This document shows positions 1 to 9,102 of a DNA stretch of 64,000 nt, piece by piece (positions within the stretch are counted from its first letter, which is position 1; the number at the start of each line of letters is the position of its first letter). The stretch is from assembly GCF_007280555.1 (NCBI RefSeq), contig NZ_VKDB01000013.1, forward strand, positions 1 through 64,000, written 5' to 3'. The notes under the pieces are model-generated. The model saw only the letters and a list, made by a program, of their open reading frames with translations, was not told the origin of the DNA and did no database searches. Both the position numbers and the translations under genes were made by a program. Origin of the DNA: Deinococcus detaillensis (GTDB lineage: Bacteria; Deinococcota; Deinococci; Deinococcales; Deinococcaceae).

Positions 1-98
1 AGTCCACCGTGGAAACCGCCCGTCTGCGGGGTCAGGATCCCGTCGACGTCTTGATGTCCTTGCGCTGCTGACCTTCTACAAGCCGCTAATCAGATACG
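1..98 (+). mobile_element. End of an insertion sequence with transposase tail (partial)
   Basis: The third forward frame codes for the last 22 residues of a protein, with the motif ETARLRGQDPVDVLMSLRC before a TGA at 69-71. By eye this resembles the C-terminal tail of an IS66-like DDE transposase, but the fragment is too short for a firm family call. The roughly 27 bases after the stop would hold the terminal inverted repeat; the other end lies outside the window. The inner boundary near 98 is inferred from where the neighbouring reading frame stops resembling a hydrolase. Confidence 0.4.
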
Positions 99-200
99 CC
101 CGGCCTCGTCGTCCAGAATCAGGACGGGGTGAAGCGAGCTGGGGCCGCTCCCGAAGTCGGCGGTCAGGTTGAGCAGCAGCAGGTCGTCGTTGAGTTTCAT
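90..200 (-). pseudogene. 5' remnant of an MBL-fold hydrolase gene cut by the IS
   Basis: Reading leftwards from ATG at 200 gives [17 protein letters not shown], then a stretch ending HPVLILDDEAG, which is how many Deinococcus metallo-beta-lactamase-fold proteins begin: a first beta strand, then a second strand that normally leads to LVDTG. Instead the frame runs into GRI and a TGA at 90-92, where IS sequence begins. The remaining 36 codons lack the HxHxDH metal site, so no enzyme can be made. It is divergent from lysS. The family call is based on N-terminal resemblance only. Confidence 0.45.
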
Positions 201-333
201 GGGCGCAGCATCCACCGAAATGGGGCAGGGGAGAAGTAGCAGGGTTTACAAAGCGGTTTAGAAATTTTCTCGGTGTGCGGGCTTGTACTCGGCAGGCGAG
301 CTTGCGCTGTATTCCTGCTCGGCGGGGGCGCTC

Positions 334-339
334 TATACT
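334..339 (+). promoter_or_regulatory. -10 element of lysS, leaderless type
   Basis: TATACT ends 7 bases before the ATG at 347, so transcription would start at or next to the start codon. No Shine-Dalgarno is present and no clear -35 is visible. This favours ATG 347 over in-frame starts upstream (the frame is open from 275). Confidence 0.6.
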
Positions 340-346
340 CGGCTTT

Positions 347-1921
347 ATGTCCGATGTAGCCGTTTCTGCTCCCACCCCTGACGATAAGCCCCAGCGCCAA
401 CTGCACGAGCAGACGATTGCCCGCCTCAACAACCAAGCCGCCCTTGCCGAGGCCGGTTTTGAAACGCACCCGTACAGTTACCCCCAGACCCACCACGCCG
501 CTGACCTCCTGACCGCTCACCCCAGCGGTGAACACGGCGAGCGCTGGGACGACGAAGTCAGCAGCTTGGCCGGACGCGTCATGCTGTTTCGGCACATGGG
601 CGGCGCGGCTTTTGCTGATCTTCAAGATGAAAGCGGCACCATTCAACTGTATTTCGGCAAAAAAATTACTGAGCAGTTCGCCGCCACCAAGAAAATCGAT
701 CTGGGCGACATTATCGGCGTGAAAGGTGTGCCGTTCGTGACCAAGACGGGGCAACTCACTTTGGAAGTGCAGGATTGGCAACCGCTGGTCAAAAGCCTGC
801 ACCCACTTCCCAGCAAAGTTCACGGTTTGCAAGACGAAGAACTGCGTGCCCGCCGCCGCTACGTGGATTTGATGATCAATCCCGAAAGCCGTGCCGCCTA
901 CCGCACCCGCTCAAAGATCGTGCGGGCCATTCGGCATTACCTTGACGATCATGGTTTTATGGAAGTGGAAGGCCCAAATCTACAAACGGTGCCCGGTGGA
1001 ACAGAAGCCAAGCCCTTTAAGACCTTTCACAATGCTTTGTCACACGAATTCTCTCTGCGAATCAGTTTAGAGCTTTACCTCAAGCGCCTCTTGGTGGGCG
1101 GTTTTGAGAAAGTCTACGAAATTGGCCGCAACTTCCGCAATGAGGGCATCGACCGTACCCACAATCCCGAATTCACCATGTTGGAAGCTTATTTTGCTTA
1201 CGGTGATTACAACGACATGATGAAGTTGGTCGAACAGATGCTGCACAGCTTGGTTATCGAGATTCACGGCCAACCGGTGATCGAGTATCAAGGCAAAACG
1301 GTGGATTTCAGTTTGCCGTTTAAGCGCCTGGACTTCGTAACAGCCCTCAAAGAAGCGGCAGGGCTAGACTTCGACCCGCTGGATTTGGCTCAGTTGCGGG
1401 TTTGGAGTGATGGTAAGCACCCTGAATTTCGCAAAGTGCCGGATTACAAATTGCTTGACAAACTCGGCGGCGAGTATGTGGAAGGGCAGCTGATCAACCC
1501 GACCTTCCTCACCGATATGCCGCTGGTGATCAGTCCGCTCGTCAAAGCGCACCGCTCGCGCGCTGGGCTGGCCGAGCGGGCCGACCTCTACGTGGCAGGC
1601 TTTGAACTCGCCCCTATCTACTCCGAACTCAACGATGCGCTCGATCAACGCGCCCGCTTTGAAGCCCAGACGGCCCGCCGCGACGCGGGCGACGACGAAG
1701 CCCACGAGCAAGACGAGGACTTTTTGCTGGCGCTGGAATACGGAATGCCCCCGACTGCCGGAATGGGGATGGGAATTGACCGCCTGACCATGCTGCTGAC
1801 CAACAAAGACAGCATCCGCGACGTGCTGCTCTTTCCGCTGCTCAAACCCGAAGACGGCACGCCGGACGCGGCGCAGCAGACCCCACCGGATCAGGGCATG
1901 CCGGAAGCCGCGCCGAGCTGA
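347..1921 (+). CDS. lysS: Lysine--tRNA ligase, class II
   Basis: Charges tRNA-Lys with lysine in the cytoplasm, using ATP. The 524-residue protein has an N-terminal OB-fold anticodon-binding domain (about residues 70-175) followed by the class II catalytic core. Motif 2 is visible as [14 protein letters not shown] and motif 3 as [13 protein letters not shown] near the C-terminus. The length fits bacterial LysRS (about 500), with a short proline-rich tail of about 30 residues. A hairpin without a T-run (1943-1974) follows the stop. Start choice: ATG 347 has a -10 element directly ahead and gives the normal LysRS N-terminus; the longer frame from 275 adds 24 unlikely residues. Confidence 0.95.
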   Translation: MSDVAVSAPTPDDKPQRQLHEQTIARLNNQAALAEAGFETHPYSYPQTHHAADLLTAHPSGEHGERWDDEVSSLAGRVMLFRHMGGAAFADLQDESGTIQLYFGKKITEQFAATKKIDLGDIIGVKGVPFVTKTGQLTLEVQDWQPLVKSLHPLPSKVHGLQDEELRARRRYVDLMINPESRAAYRTRSKIVRAIRHYLDDHGFMEVEGPNLQTVPGGTEAKPFKTFHNALSHEFSLRISLELYLKRLLVGGFEKVYEIGRNFRNEGIDRTHNPEFTMLEAYFAYGDYNDMMKLVEQMLHSLVIEIHGQPVIEYQGKTVDFSLPFKRLDFVTALKEAAGLDFDPLDLAQLRVWSDGKHPEFRKVPDYKLLDKLGGEYVEGQLINPTFLTDMPLVISPLVKAHRSRAGLAERADLYVAGFELAPIYSELNDALDQRARFEAQTARRDAGDDEAHEQDEDFLLALEYGMPPTAGMGMGIDRLTMLLTNKDSIRDVLLFPLLKPEDGTPDAAQQTPPDQGMPEAAPS

Positions 1922-2002
1922 ACGGTCTTGAGAGTGCTGGGCCAGACTCGGGCAACCCGGTTTGCCTCTGGCTCAAACGGGCGACGCGGGCGAAATCTCG
2001 AT

Positions 2003-2758
2003 TCAGCGTTCTCCATCTATCCGCTCAAAGAAGAGCTGGATGTTGTGAAGCTTGATGTGCTCCCTCGCCGTCATCAAGTGCTCTTGTGCCGCGCCCAGTA
2101 AGGCCCGCTTGGGATTTTGCCAAAGGGCCACCGCCAATTTGGAAGCGTGAGAAACGATCAGGGTCTCACCGGGTGAAGCCAACTGCACCGCCACCAATAG
2201 CGCCCTCACGCTGCGGGCCAGGGGATCGTCCGGCTCACGCGGCACTTCGGCGCTGACCCGCTCGCCGCTGCGCCTGAGCGTGACCACCGCCGAGTCGCGC
2301 CAAGGCGCGTGGGACAGATTGACCTCGGCGTGGGGGCTGGGCGCAGCCGTGCTGCTGCGCTCCAGACGGGCGTCGTTGGCCAGCGCGTGGGCGGTTTGCA
2401 TGTGGCGGCGCTCGCGGCTGGCCCGCGCCAGGTGCAGCTCGATCTGGCGGGCCTCGGCTTCCCCGCGCACCCGCACCGCTTCTTCGTGCTGGCGGATACT
2501 GCGGCTGCCGCGCCGAATCGCCGAGAGAACACTCAAGTTATCGGTATGTACCGTCAGGGCTTCTCCGGTGGGGGCGTGGCGAAGAGCCTCGGTCACCGCC
2601 CGCAGTTCGGCGGCGTTGTTGTCACCTGCTTCCATGCGGCCGTACAGGTGCTGCGGCAACTGGCCCGGCATAATCAGCACGATACCGAAACCGCTGCGTC
2701 CGGCCTGACCCGTTTCAGCGCCGTCATCAAAACTTCCGTCTACGTAAGCGTGATTCAC
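2003..2758 (-). CDS. rnhA: Ribonuclease HI family protein with C-terminal extension
   Basis: Predicted to cleave RNA in RNA-DNA hybrids. The first 135 residues hold the RNase H fold with all four acidic metal ligands visible: D7 in YVDGSF, E51 in NNAAELRAV, D73 in HTDN and D129 in HALANDA. At 251 residues it is about 100 longer than E. coli RNase HI. The extra C-terminal part has a segment (SAEVPREPDDPLARSVRALLV) I do not recognise as a known domain. It converges with lysS, 80 bases away. Whether it acts on R-loops or Okazaki primers cannot be told from sequence. Confidence 0.85.
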   Translation of the reverse strand: MNHAYVDGSFDDGAETGQAGRSGFGIVLIMPGQLPQHLYGRMEAGDNNAAELRAVTEALRHAPTGEALTVHTDNLSVLSAIRRGSRSIRQHEEAVRVRGEAEARQIELHLARASRERRHMQTAHALANDARLERSSTAAPSPHAEVNLSHAPWRDSAVVTLRRSGERVSAEVPREPDDPLARSVRALLVAVQLASPGETLIVSHASKLAVALWQNPKRALLGAAQEHLMTAREHIKLHNIQLFFERIDGER

Positions 2759-2893
2759 TGCGTCTCTAGGGTAAGGCCTGAGTGCCTAAGCGTTCGTCAG
2801 CCAAATGACGGATGCCGCGCTGAGCACTGTGGCTTGCCCCGGCCCCATTTGCCAGTCAGCCCTCCAGTATGATGGCGCTCGGAGGACTTTCCC

Positions 2894-4030
2894 TTGTTAC
2901 CCCAACCGCCTTCCCGCCAGCCTTCGGGCGATAACGCTTTTCAAGCCATTTGGCGCAACCCTTATATTCGGGCCGCCACTTTTTTACTGCTGCTGTATCT
3001 GGCCTACCTCGTCTTAGGATCCGTCTCCCATATCGTTGTTCTGGCTGTTATCGCTTATATCATCGCCTACTTGGCTCATCCGATGCTGGTGTGGTTAGAA
3101 AAACGCAAGATCAACCGCGCGATCGGCGTACTGCTGACCGTCGTCTTAATTTTCGGGCTGATCGTGCTGGCCTCTGGTCTATTGGTCACCATTTTCAATC
3201 AGCTGAGCGATCTTATTCAGCGGCTTCCAGCGCTGACCAAAGAGTTCTTGACTCAGCCGTGGTTCAATAACTTGGCCGACCGTTTTCCGCCGCTCTCCAG
3301 CGTCCGGGACCAAATCACCAAAATCAGCCAAAACGGTGCGGCAGGTTTGCAGCAGTACATTCAGCCTTACATTGATACGGTGCTGCCGTATCTCAAGGCC
3401 AACAGCGGCGCTTTGTTCGGCGGCGTGCTGAGCGTGGCCAGTATCGTTGGCGAGGCCTTCGCGGTGCTGATCATGAGCATCTACATGATGCTGGACTACG
3501 ACAAGCTCGGCCTCAATTTCTTGCGCCTTTTTCCGCGTACTTGGCAGCCATTTGTCCTTGATCTCTCCAAAAACGTAGGACAGGCGGTGGGCGGCTATCT
3601 CAAGGGCCAACTGATCATCGCGGCCTTCGTGGGCATTTTCATTGGGGTGGCGCTGAGCATCGCAGGCGTTCCCAGTGCGCCTGCCATCGGCTTTATCGCG
3701 GGCGTCTTCAACGTCGTGCCGTATCTGGGCGTGGTGATCGGGATTACTCCGGCACTGCTGCTGGCGGCTTCGGCAGGCGGCGTCGTGAAACTCATCGTGG
3801 TGGTGGTGGTCTTTGTGGTCGCCAACCAAATCGAAGGCCACCTGCTCTCGCCCATGGTTTTGGGACGCACCACCAATCTGCATCCTGTGACGGTCATCAT
3901 CGCCATTTTGACTGGCCTGACGCTGATGGGCATCACCGGCGCACTGCTGGCTGTGCCGCTGGCCGCGCTGGGCAAACTGCTGCTGCAGGAATACTACTAT
4001 CCCAGCCGGGTGTATAAAGACGGGCCTTAG
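2894..4030 (+). CDS. AI-2E family transporter (YdgG/TqsA-like permease)
   Basis: A 378-residue integral membrane protein of the AI-2E transporter family. Members export small molecules, including the AI-2 signal in E. coli TqsA, and some act as ion antiporters; the substrate here is unknown. The pattern fits: paired N-terminal membrane segments (about 30-95), a central hydrophilic region (about 110-160), then several helices with the family-typical GYLKGQLIIAAFVG and NQIEGHLLSPMVLG regions. Start is TTG 2894, preceded by GGAGGA at 2881-2886 with 7-base spacing, and by TATGAT near 2868 as a possible -10. Confidence 0.85.
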   Translation: MLPQPPSRQPSGDNAFQAIWRNPYIRAATFLLLLYLAYLVLGSVSHIVVLAVIAYIIAYLAHPMLVWLEKRKINRAIGVLLTVVLIFGLIVLASGLLVTIFNQLSDLIQRLPALTKEFLTQPWFNNLADRFPPLSSVRDQITKISQNGAAGLQQYIQPYIDTVLPYLKANSGALFGGVLSVASIVGEAFAVLIMSIYMMLDYDKLGLNFLRLFPRTWQPFVLDLSKNVGQAVGGYLKGQLIIAAFVGIFIGVALSIAGVPSAPAIGFIAGVFNVVPYLGVVIGITPALLLAASAGGVVKLIVVVVVFVVANQIEGHLLSPMVLGRTTNLHPVTVIIAILTGLTLMGITGALLAVPLAALGKLLLQEYYYPSRVYKDGP

Positions 4031-4055
4031 CCAGCACCAAGCCACCTCAAACCTG

Positions 4056-4094
4056 AGCGCGGAGCCCATGACCAAACGGGGCTCCGCGCTTTTG
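4056..4094 (+). terminator. Intrinsic terminator after the AI-2E transporter
   Basis: A 12-bp GC-rich stem (AGCGCGGAGCCC at 4056-4067 with its complement at 4079-4090) is followed by TTTG. It lies between two convergent genes. Confidence 0.75.
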
Positions 4095-4111
4095 TGGTTT
4101 CCCTCCGCAGC

Positions 4112-4489
4112 TCAGGCTTGCAGCAACTCCACTTGCCGTCCATCTGGATCGAGTACGAAGGCCATCGGATTGCCGCTGGGACTCAGCGTCAGTTCACGGC
4201 TGAACGCCGCGCCCCGCTCCTTGAGCTGCTGAATGCTGGCGCTCAGGTCGCTGACGTGCAGCGCAATGTGTTCTTGCCAAGCCGGATGCGGACGCGGCAA
4301 CTCGGTGTCTGCTTCAAAAAATTGCAGCTTTCCACCGCCCGCAAAGCCCAGCACCACCCGACGAAAGCCTTCGCTGGTACGCAAATCTTTTTGCAACTCT
4401 GCGCCCAGCAAAAGGTAAAAGGCGATTACGGCGTCGGCGTTAGCAGTCAGAAAAGAAACATGCTTGAGGCTGGCTTGTGGGGCGTTCAT
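4112..4489 (-). CDS. VOC (glyoxalase/bleomycin resistance/dioxygenase) family protein
   Basis: A 125-residue single-module VOC protein with two beta-alpha-beta-beta-beta repeats. Likely metal-site residues are visible at the usual places: H10 in KHVSFL, E in LQFFEAD, H in EHIALHVSD and E in RQVELLQ near the C-terminus. The pattern SGNPMAFVLDPDGRQVELLQ is typical. The substrate is not predictable; glyoxalase I, antibiotic-binding and dioxygenase activities all occur in the family. A -10 hexamer TAAGCT (plus-strand 4496-4501) sits 6 bases before the ATG, so the mRNA is probably leaderless. Confidence 0.85.
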   Translation of the reverse strand: MNAPQASLKHVSFLTANADAVIAFYLLLGAELQKDLRTSEGFRRVVLGFAGGGKLQFFEADTELPRPHPAWQEHIALHVSDLSASIQQLKERGAAFSRELTLSPSGNPMAFVLDPDGRQVELLQA

Positions 4490-4524
4490 CCCGCCAGCTT
4501 AGCGCGGCTCAAGTGAGCAGGCAT

Positions 4525-4547
4525 AAAAAATCCGCCCTTTCGAGCGG
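4525..4547 (-). terminator. Intrinsic terminator with GAAA tetraloop
   Basis: On the minus strand, a 6-bp stem CCGCTC/GGGCGG (one T-G pair) closes a GAAA tetraloop and is followed by TTTTTT. It ends the gene at 4620-4952. Confidence 0.7.
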
Positions 4548-4619
4548 TTGTGAATAAACAATAGCGCGATATACGGGCGGTGTCAAATTTATGCGCTGAG
4601 AGCCCGAAATTTTGGGAGC

Positions 4620-4952
4620 TTATTTGCCGTCTTTGCCCGGCAGCGGGTGGGTGCGGGCTGGGCCGCCGTCCACACCGCCGTTGCGCTCGGTGCCGATGCC
4701 GCCTTCTTCTTTGCCCGCTGCGTCGCTGCCTTCGCCTTCGTCGTTGGGCTGGCCTTGGCGGTCTTCGTAATCAAAGCCGCCCAAGCGCCCGTCGTCAAAG
4801 CCCGGCTGATCGTTGGGATTTTTACGGTCTGCTTTGACGTCAGCCCGCAGCAAATCTTCGGCAATATTTTTTTCTTCGAGCAGCTCCGGCGTGGTGCCTT
4901 CGTCCACCACTTCGCCCAAACGGCCATCTGTTCTTTCGTTACGGTCAGTCAT
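4620..4952 (-). CDS. Acidic, hydrophilic protein of unknown function
   Basis: A 110-residue protein rich in Asp, Glu, Gly and Asn, with no membrane segment or recognised domain. It is probably disordered over most of its length, with a short possible helix (PELLEEKNIAEDLLRADVK). The small low-complexity acidic protein at 22538-22840 is similar in style but not evidently homologous. Support for translation: a -10 hexamer TAAGCT (plus-strand 4959-4964) sits 6 bases before the ATG, and a terminator follows at 4525-4547. A longer overlapping frame on the same strand is a Lys/Ala-rich shadow. Confidence 0.65.
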   Translation of the reverse strand: MTDRNERTDGRLGEVVDEGTTPELLEEKNIAEDLLRADVKADRKNPNDQPGFDDGRLGGFDYEDRQGQPNDEGEGSDAAGKEEGGIGTERNGGVDGGPARTHPLPGKDGK

Positions 4953-5045
4953 CCGCTTAGCTTAAAGCCGGCGCTGGGCCGGGAGCTGAGGGGCAGCCTT
5001 AAGCGGTGTTCACGCTTGGGCGCTTCATGCTAGGCTCGTTGGCTG

Positions 5046-6158
5046 ATGAGCCTGACGCCCACCAAAACCAAACGCGACCCGGCCCTCTTTGGGGTGGGCT
5101 TCGCGGCTTTTTTGCTGCTGGGCCTGATTCAGGCGGCCTACGGCCCGGCCTTCTCGGACTTTGAGCAGCGTTTTGGGGTAACTACGGCGGCTGTGGCGGG
5201 CGTCAGCAGCGCTCACTTTTTGGGCAGCGCCTTGGGGCCGCTGCTGCTCGGCGCACTGCTGACCCGTTTGCCGCTCAGGGCCGCAGTGATGATCGGCAGC
5301 GCTGTGTTCGCCTTGGGGCTACTGGGCCTCTCGCTGGCCCCCATCTGGCCGCTGATGCTCTTGGCCGCACTGCTGACGGGCTTGGGCTTCGGCTTTCTCT
5401 CGGGCGGGTTTAATTCGGCGTTCGCCACACTGGGCGCGGGGCCGGCCAGCTTGATCAATGCCATGTTCGGCATCGGTTCGGTGGCCGCGCCGCTGCTGGC
5501 GCTGGGCTTCGGCGCTTACCCCGGCCCGTTTATGTTGCTGGCGCTGCTGGCCCTCGGCCTGACGTTCGCGCTCAGGAGCGTGCGAAGCTGGCCCGCGCAG
5601 CCTGCCGAACTGGCCCTCAGCAAAGTCAGTCCCAGACGGGTCGGTTTGTTCGGTCTGCTGTTTTTTTCGTATGTCGGCATTGAAGCGGGGCTGGGCAGTT
5701 GGGCCACCACCCACCTTGCCGCCATCGGCAACCCGCACCCAGAAGCAGTGACCAGTTTGTTTTGGCTGGCGCTCACAGCGGGGCGGCTGGGCTTTGCGGC
5801 GTTCGCGGCCCGCCTGCCTTTTTTCCGGGTGGTTTTGGTCTGCGCGGCGCTGGCGCTCTTGGGCAGTTTGCTGATCACCGTTCCGGCGCTGGCAGTGGCG
5901 GGTTACTTGGTGGTGGGCCTGGGCATCTCTCCCATTTTCTCGACGCTGCTGACCTGGTTCACTTCGCTCAATCCAGTGCGGGCCGCGCCGCTGATGCTTA
6001 CGGCGGGCAGCTTGGGCGGCGCGGTGTTCTCGGCGCTGATCGGCGTTTTGGTGGCCCGCTTTGGGGTGCAGGCCGTTCCGCTCACGGTGGTCGCCGACGC
6101 GCTGCTGCTGGGCGCATTGGTATTGTGGGTGCGCCGAGAAGTCGGCAGCAATCACTAA
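5046..6158 (+). CDS. MFS transporter
   Basis: A 370-residue membrane protein with about 11-12 hydrophobic segments and Gly/Ala-rich helices typical of the major facilitator superfamily. The segment LLTGLGFGFLSGGFNSAFATLG resembles the helix 4-5 region of MFS sugar or drug:H+ permeases, and GRLGFAAFAARLPFF resembles the repeated loop after the seventh helix. The substrate is unknown. ATG 5046 has no Shine-Dalgarno; TAGGCT at 5031-5036 could be the -10, giving a leader of about 2 bases. The gene stands alone between a minus-strand gene and lepB. Confidence 0.8.
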   Translation: MSLTPTKTKRDPALFGVGFAAFLLLGLIQAAYGPAFSDFEQRFGVTTAAVAGVSSAHFLGSALGPLLLGALLTRLPLRAAVMIGSAVFALGLLGLSLAPIWPLMLLAALLTGLGFGFLSGGFNSAFATLGAGPASLINAMFGIGSVAAPLLALGFGAYPGPFMLLALLALGLTFALRSVRSWPAQPAELALSKVSPRRVGLFGLLFFSYVGIEAGLGSWATTHLAAIGNPHPEAVTSLFWLALTAGRLGFAAFAARLPFFRVVLVCAALALLGSLLITVPALAVAGYLVVGLGISPIFSTLLTWFTSLNPVRAAPLMLTAGSLGGAVFSALIGVLVARFGVQAVPLTVVADALLLGALVLWVRREVGSNH

Positions 6159-6225
6159 GCAGGAGACGCTGGGAAAGTTGGGCCTTTCTTTTGTTTCTAA
6201 TATCAGCTTCTGATAGTCATTAGTT

Positions 6226-7005
6226 GTGTATAAGAAACTGATAGTCAAGAGGGATCCGTCGCTGACGAATTGGCGGGCTGCTTGGTCGTGGGCAGAACCG
6301 CTGGTGTTCGCCGTGCTGCTGACTCAGTTGGTGGGCACGCTGGTCGGGGTGGACGGAGCCAGCATGATGCCCACGCTGCGCCACCACGAGCGCCTCCTCA
6401 TTCCCAAATACGAAACTTGGCTGCACAAACTCGGTATCGGCGACTTCAAGCGCGGCGACATTCTGATCTTCAAGCCGCCCACGCAGAGCCTGAACAAATC
6501 ATTTTTTGGGCCGCCGTTTTCAGGATTGGGGAGCTACCGCCCCTTTCTGGTCAAGCGGCTGATCGGCTTACCGGGCGATACGGTGCGGGTATCGGGCGGC
6601 GAGGTGTATCTCAATGGAGCGCTCCTCAGTCAGCGTTTCACCTCGGCGTACTGGCAATCTCAGGGCTGTTGGGATACGGGCAGCCTGCTCGCCAACGCGG
6701 CCCGCGTGGATGAAGCATTGGGCCAAGTCACGCCGCAGATCACCTTGAAGGCGGGGCAATATTTTGTGATGGGCGACAACCGCACGGCGGGCGGCAGCGA
6801 AGATTCACGCTTATTCGGGCCAGTGCCGCTGCGCGACATCGCGGGGCGGGCGGCGGCGGTGGTGTGGCCGGTGATGCGCCAGATAGACGCCAAGTACGAC
6901 TGCGCGGCCAGTTATCGGCCCCAAGATCACGTCACCTACACAGGCAAAACTGAACTCAATCTGCGGTTGCTGCGGCCTCCAGCGGCGTTTGAACGGCTGC
7001 CCTGA
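6226..7005 (+). CDS. lepB: Signal peptidase I
   Basis: Membrane-bound serine protease that removes signal peptides from exported proteins. One N-terminal membrane anchor (about residues 22-42) leads straight into box B with the catalytic Ser46 (GASMMPTL); the general base Lys110 lies in [12 protein letters not shown], and the box E region MGDNR with SEDSR follows later. The family pattern is complete at 259 residues. The start is uncertain: GTG 6226 gives a sensible N-terminus but has no clear Shine-Dalgarno. The motif CTGATAGTCA occurs just before and just after this start (near 6211 and 6238). The window also encodes clients with signal peptides (44197, 48168, 54151, 56669). Confidence 0.9.
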   Translation: MYKKLIVKRDPSLTNWRAAWSWAEPLVFAVLLTQLVGTLVGVDGASMMPTLRHHERLLIPKYETWLHKLGIGDFKRGDILIFKPPTQSLNKSFFGPPFSGLGSYRPFLVKRLIGLPGDTVRVSGGEVYLNGALLSQRFTSAYWQSQGCWDTGSLLANAARVDEALGQVTPQITLKAGQYFVMGDNRTAGGSEDSRLFGPVPLRDIAGRAAAVVWPVMRQIDAKYDCAASYRPQDHVTYTGKTELNLRLLRPPAAFERLP

Positions 7006-7224
7006 GGGGTAATTTGACTTCTACCCAGTCACCGTTGACGGGGCAGGGTGTTCCATTCTGAGCGTTCTCAGACTATGCTTTGGCAATTCTTGCCCACGCC
7101 GCTGCCATGTGGAAGAATGACGCCCGCTTCAAAGTCAGCCTCAAGTCAACCGTTACGCCCTTTTCGTATGTACCGTTTCCGCATCTGCCGCTTGATGGCA
7201 GCGGGTGTGTCCGTCGGAGGATGT

Positions 7225-7710
7225 ATGGCCGGAGAAAACAAACAGATCAAACTGACTCAAGAAGGTTTCGAGCGTCTTCAGCGCAGCTTGGATCAGGAGC
7301 AAGTCCGCTTGGCCGAGGCAACCCGCATTTTGCAAGAACAGATGGAAGCCAGCGCCGATTTTGAAGACACTGGCCTGGAAGATGCCAAACGCGAAAAAGG
7401 CATGATTGAAGCGCGAATAGAAGAATTTGAAGACACCCTCGCCCGCGCCACCCTCATCAACGGCGACGAACACACCGGCAAAGTGGAACTCGGCAGCGTG
7501 CTGGTGCTGTACAACGAGGCCACCAAGCAGGACATGAAAGTGCAGCTCGTCAGCGCCCCCGAAGCCACCATGCGCGGCGGCAGCTTGCCCAAAATCAGCG
7601 ATGACAGCCCGGTGGGACGCGAGTTGTTGGGCCGCAAAAAAGGCGAGAGCTTCGTGGTCAATTTGGACAGCGGCAAGCAGATGAAATACAAGATCAAGAG
7701 CTTGGATTAG
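7225..7710 (+). CDS. gfh1: Gfh1-type (GreA-homologous) RNA polymerase secondary-channel factor
   Basis: 161 residues in GreA/GreB architecture: an N-terminal coiled coil (about 1-75) and a C-terminal FKBP-like domain (about 80-161). The coiled-coil tip reads [16 protein letters not shown] with several acidic residues. This matches my memory of Thermus Gfh1 (a DDYDDSGLEAAKQEK tip) better than the GDLKENAEY tip of GreA. Gfh1 inhibits RNA polymerase by placing its acidic tip in the secondary channel rather than promoting cleavage. Start ATG 7225 follows GGAGG at 7216-7220 with short spacing; the open frame to 7048 is not protein-like. The 219 bases upstream hold TATGCT near 7075 as the only -10-like site. 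Confidence 0.8.
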   Translation: MAGENKQIKLTQEGFERLQRSLDQEQVRLAEATRILQEQMEASADFEDTGLEDAKREKGMIEARIEEFEDTLARATLINGDEHTGKVELGSVLVLYNEATKQDMKVQLVSAPEATMRGGSLPKISDDSPVGRELLGRKKGESFVVNLDSGKQMKYKIKSLD

Positions 7711-7841
7711 GCTGGACTGAGGGAGCGAACGGCTGTTCCCAACCCTTACGACGTTCAAACCTTACACCTTGACTTCAAACCAGACGCCGAAACGTTCATG
7801 CGGCGTCTTTTTGCGGCCTGAGCTGGGTTAGGCTTGGCAGC

Positions 7842-9083
7842 GTGTCGCAAACACCAAAAGAGCAAGCCCCTGTCTTAAGCATCGACGCTTTGCTGACCAA
7901 CTGGCCGCGCCCCGAAATCCGGGCAGTCACGGCCCGCGCCGTATTGGCTATTCAAAGCCACCTGGCTGAATGTGAAGCGGCCCAGGACGTAACGCCCGCT
8001 GCCGCCCGCGCCCTCAAAGCCAGCGGCTACGCGGCGCTGAGTGTGCCCGCTGCTTTTGACGGTCATGAATTGGGCGGCCTGAGTATGACCCTCAGCGAAT
8101 TTGGCTGGGTGCAGGAGCAGCTCGGCGCGGCGGGCGCGTCGCTGGCTTTGGTGCTGGCCATGACTGGGCAGGTGCTGGGCAGCGCGTTTGCCGCCCGCAG
8201 CCTGCCGCTGGAGTTGCTGACGCTGCTGGGCCGGGCCGCTGTGCAGCGGGGCGCACTCGTCAACGCGCTGGCCAGCGAACCGGCGCTGGGCTCGCCCTCA
8301 CGCGGGGGCTTACCGCAAACCGCTTTGCAGCCGCAGGGCGAAGAGAGCGGGCATTATCTGCTCAGCGGCCACAAAACGTGGGCCACCGGAGCGCGGGCGC
8401 TGGATTTCGCTTTGGTCACGGCCCGCACGCCCGACGAGCAGATCGCCCGCGTGTTGGTGGAACTTACCGCCCCGGGCGTGCGGATCGAGTCCACCTGGGG
8501 CGGCGCGCTCTCGCTGCGCGGCAGCGGTTCTCAGGATGTGTATTTCAGCGGCGTGGTGGTGCCAGTGGGCAACGTGATCGCGCCGCAATTTCAGCGACAG
8601 CCGCAGCATCCGGCGCATCCGGCTTGGTTCTGGACGGCGCTGGCCGGAACGTATCTGGGCGTGGGCACGGCGGCCCTCGCTGCGCTGCTGGACTACGCCC
8701 GCACCCGCGTGCCCACCGCGCTGGGGCAGCCGCTGGCGAGTTTGCCGCGTGTGCGCGAGGCGGTGGGGCGCATCGGAACCGATCTCACCGCCGCCCGCGC
8801 CCTGCTGAGAGTGGCCGCTCAAGGCTTTGAAGCTGACCCGAGCGCCGAGAGTTTGCCACTCCTTGCCGCTGCCAAAGCGCTGTGTACCAACGCCGCCGTG
8901 AGCGCCACTGACGCAGCGGCCCGCGTGGTGGGCGGCGCGGCCCTCTCGCCGGATTTGCCGTTCGAGCGCCTCCTGCGCGACGCCAGAGCGGGCCTGACCC
9001 ACCCACCCACCGACGCCGAAGCCTTTGAGCGGCTGGGCGGGGCACTGCTCGAAGAAGTGGGGAAAGAAACGCAGGTGCCTTGA
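7842..9083 (+). CDS. Acyl-CoA dehydrogenase-like flavoprotein
   Basis: 413 residues with the three-part acyl-CoA dehydrogenase fold: N-terminal helices (about 20-130), a middle beta domain with YLLSGHKTWATGA and LRGSGSQDVYFSGVVVP, and a C-terminal helical FAD domain. The usual glutamate base is not evident: neither a C-terminal YEGT motif nor an obvious alternative is present. Relatives without this Glu include DszC-type monooxygenases and nitroalkane-oxidase-like enzymes, so dehydrogenase activity is not assured. GTG 7842 lies 7 bases after TAGGCT (7829-7834), consistent with a leaderless message. It converges with the regulator at 9103. Confidence 0.8.
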   Translation: MSQTPKEQAPVLSIDALLTNWPRPEIRAVTARAVLAIQSHLAECEAAQDVTPAAARALKASGYAALSVPAAFDGHELGGLSMTLSEFGWVQEQLGAAGASLALVLAMTGQVLGSAFAARSLPLELLTLLGRAAVQRGALVNALASEPALGSPSRGGLPQTALQPQGEESGHYLLSGHKTWATGARALDFALVTARTPDEQIARVLVELTAPGVRIESTWGGALSLRGSGSQDVYFSGVVVPVGNVIAPQFQRQPQHPAHPAWFWTALAGTYLGVGTAALAALLDYARTRVPTALGQPLASLPRVREAVGRIGTDLTAARALLRVAAQGFEADPSAESLPLLAAAKALCTNAAVSATDAAARVVGGAALSPDLPFERLLRDARAGLTHPPTDAEAFERLGGALLEEVGKETQVP

Positions 9084-9102
9084 AGTCAAAAAAGTCTGCC
9101 GC

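Noticed and set aside
3179..4075. A 298-codon frame antisense to the AI-2E transporter
   Set aside because: His/Gln/Asp-rich product typical of reversed hydrophobic coding DNA; it runs across the terminator at 4056.
5319..6248. A 309-codon frame antisense to the MFS transporter
   Set aside because: Arg/Gln/Glu-rich mirror of membrane helices, with no promoter or ribosome site.
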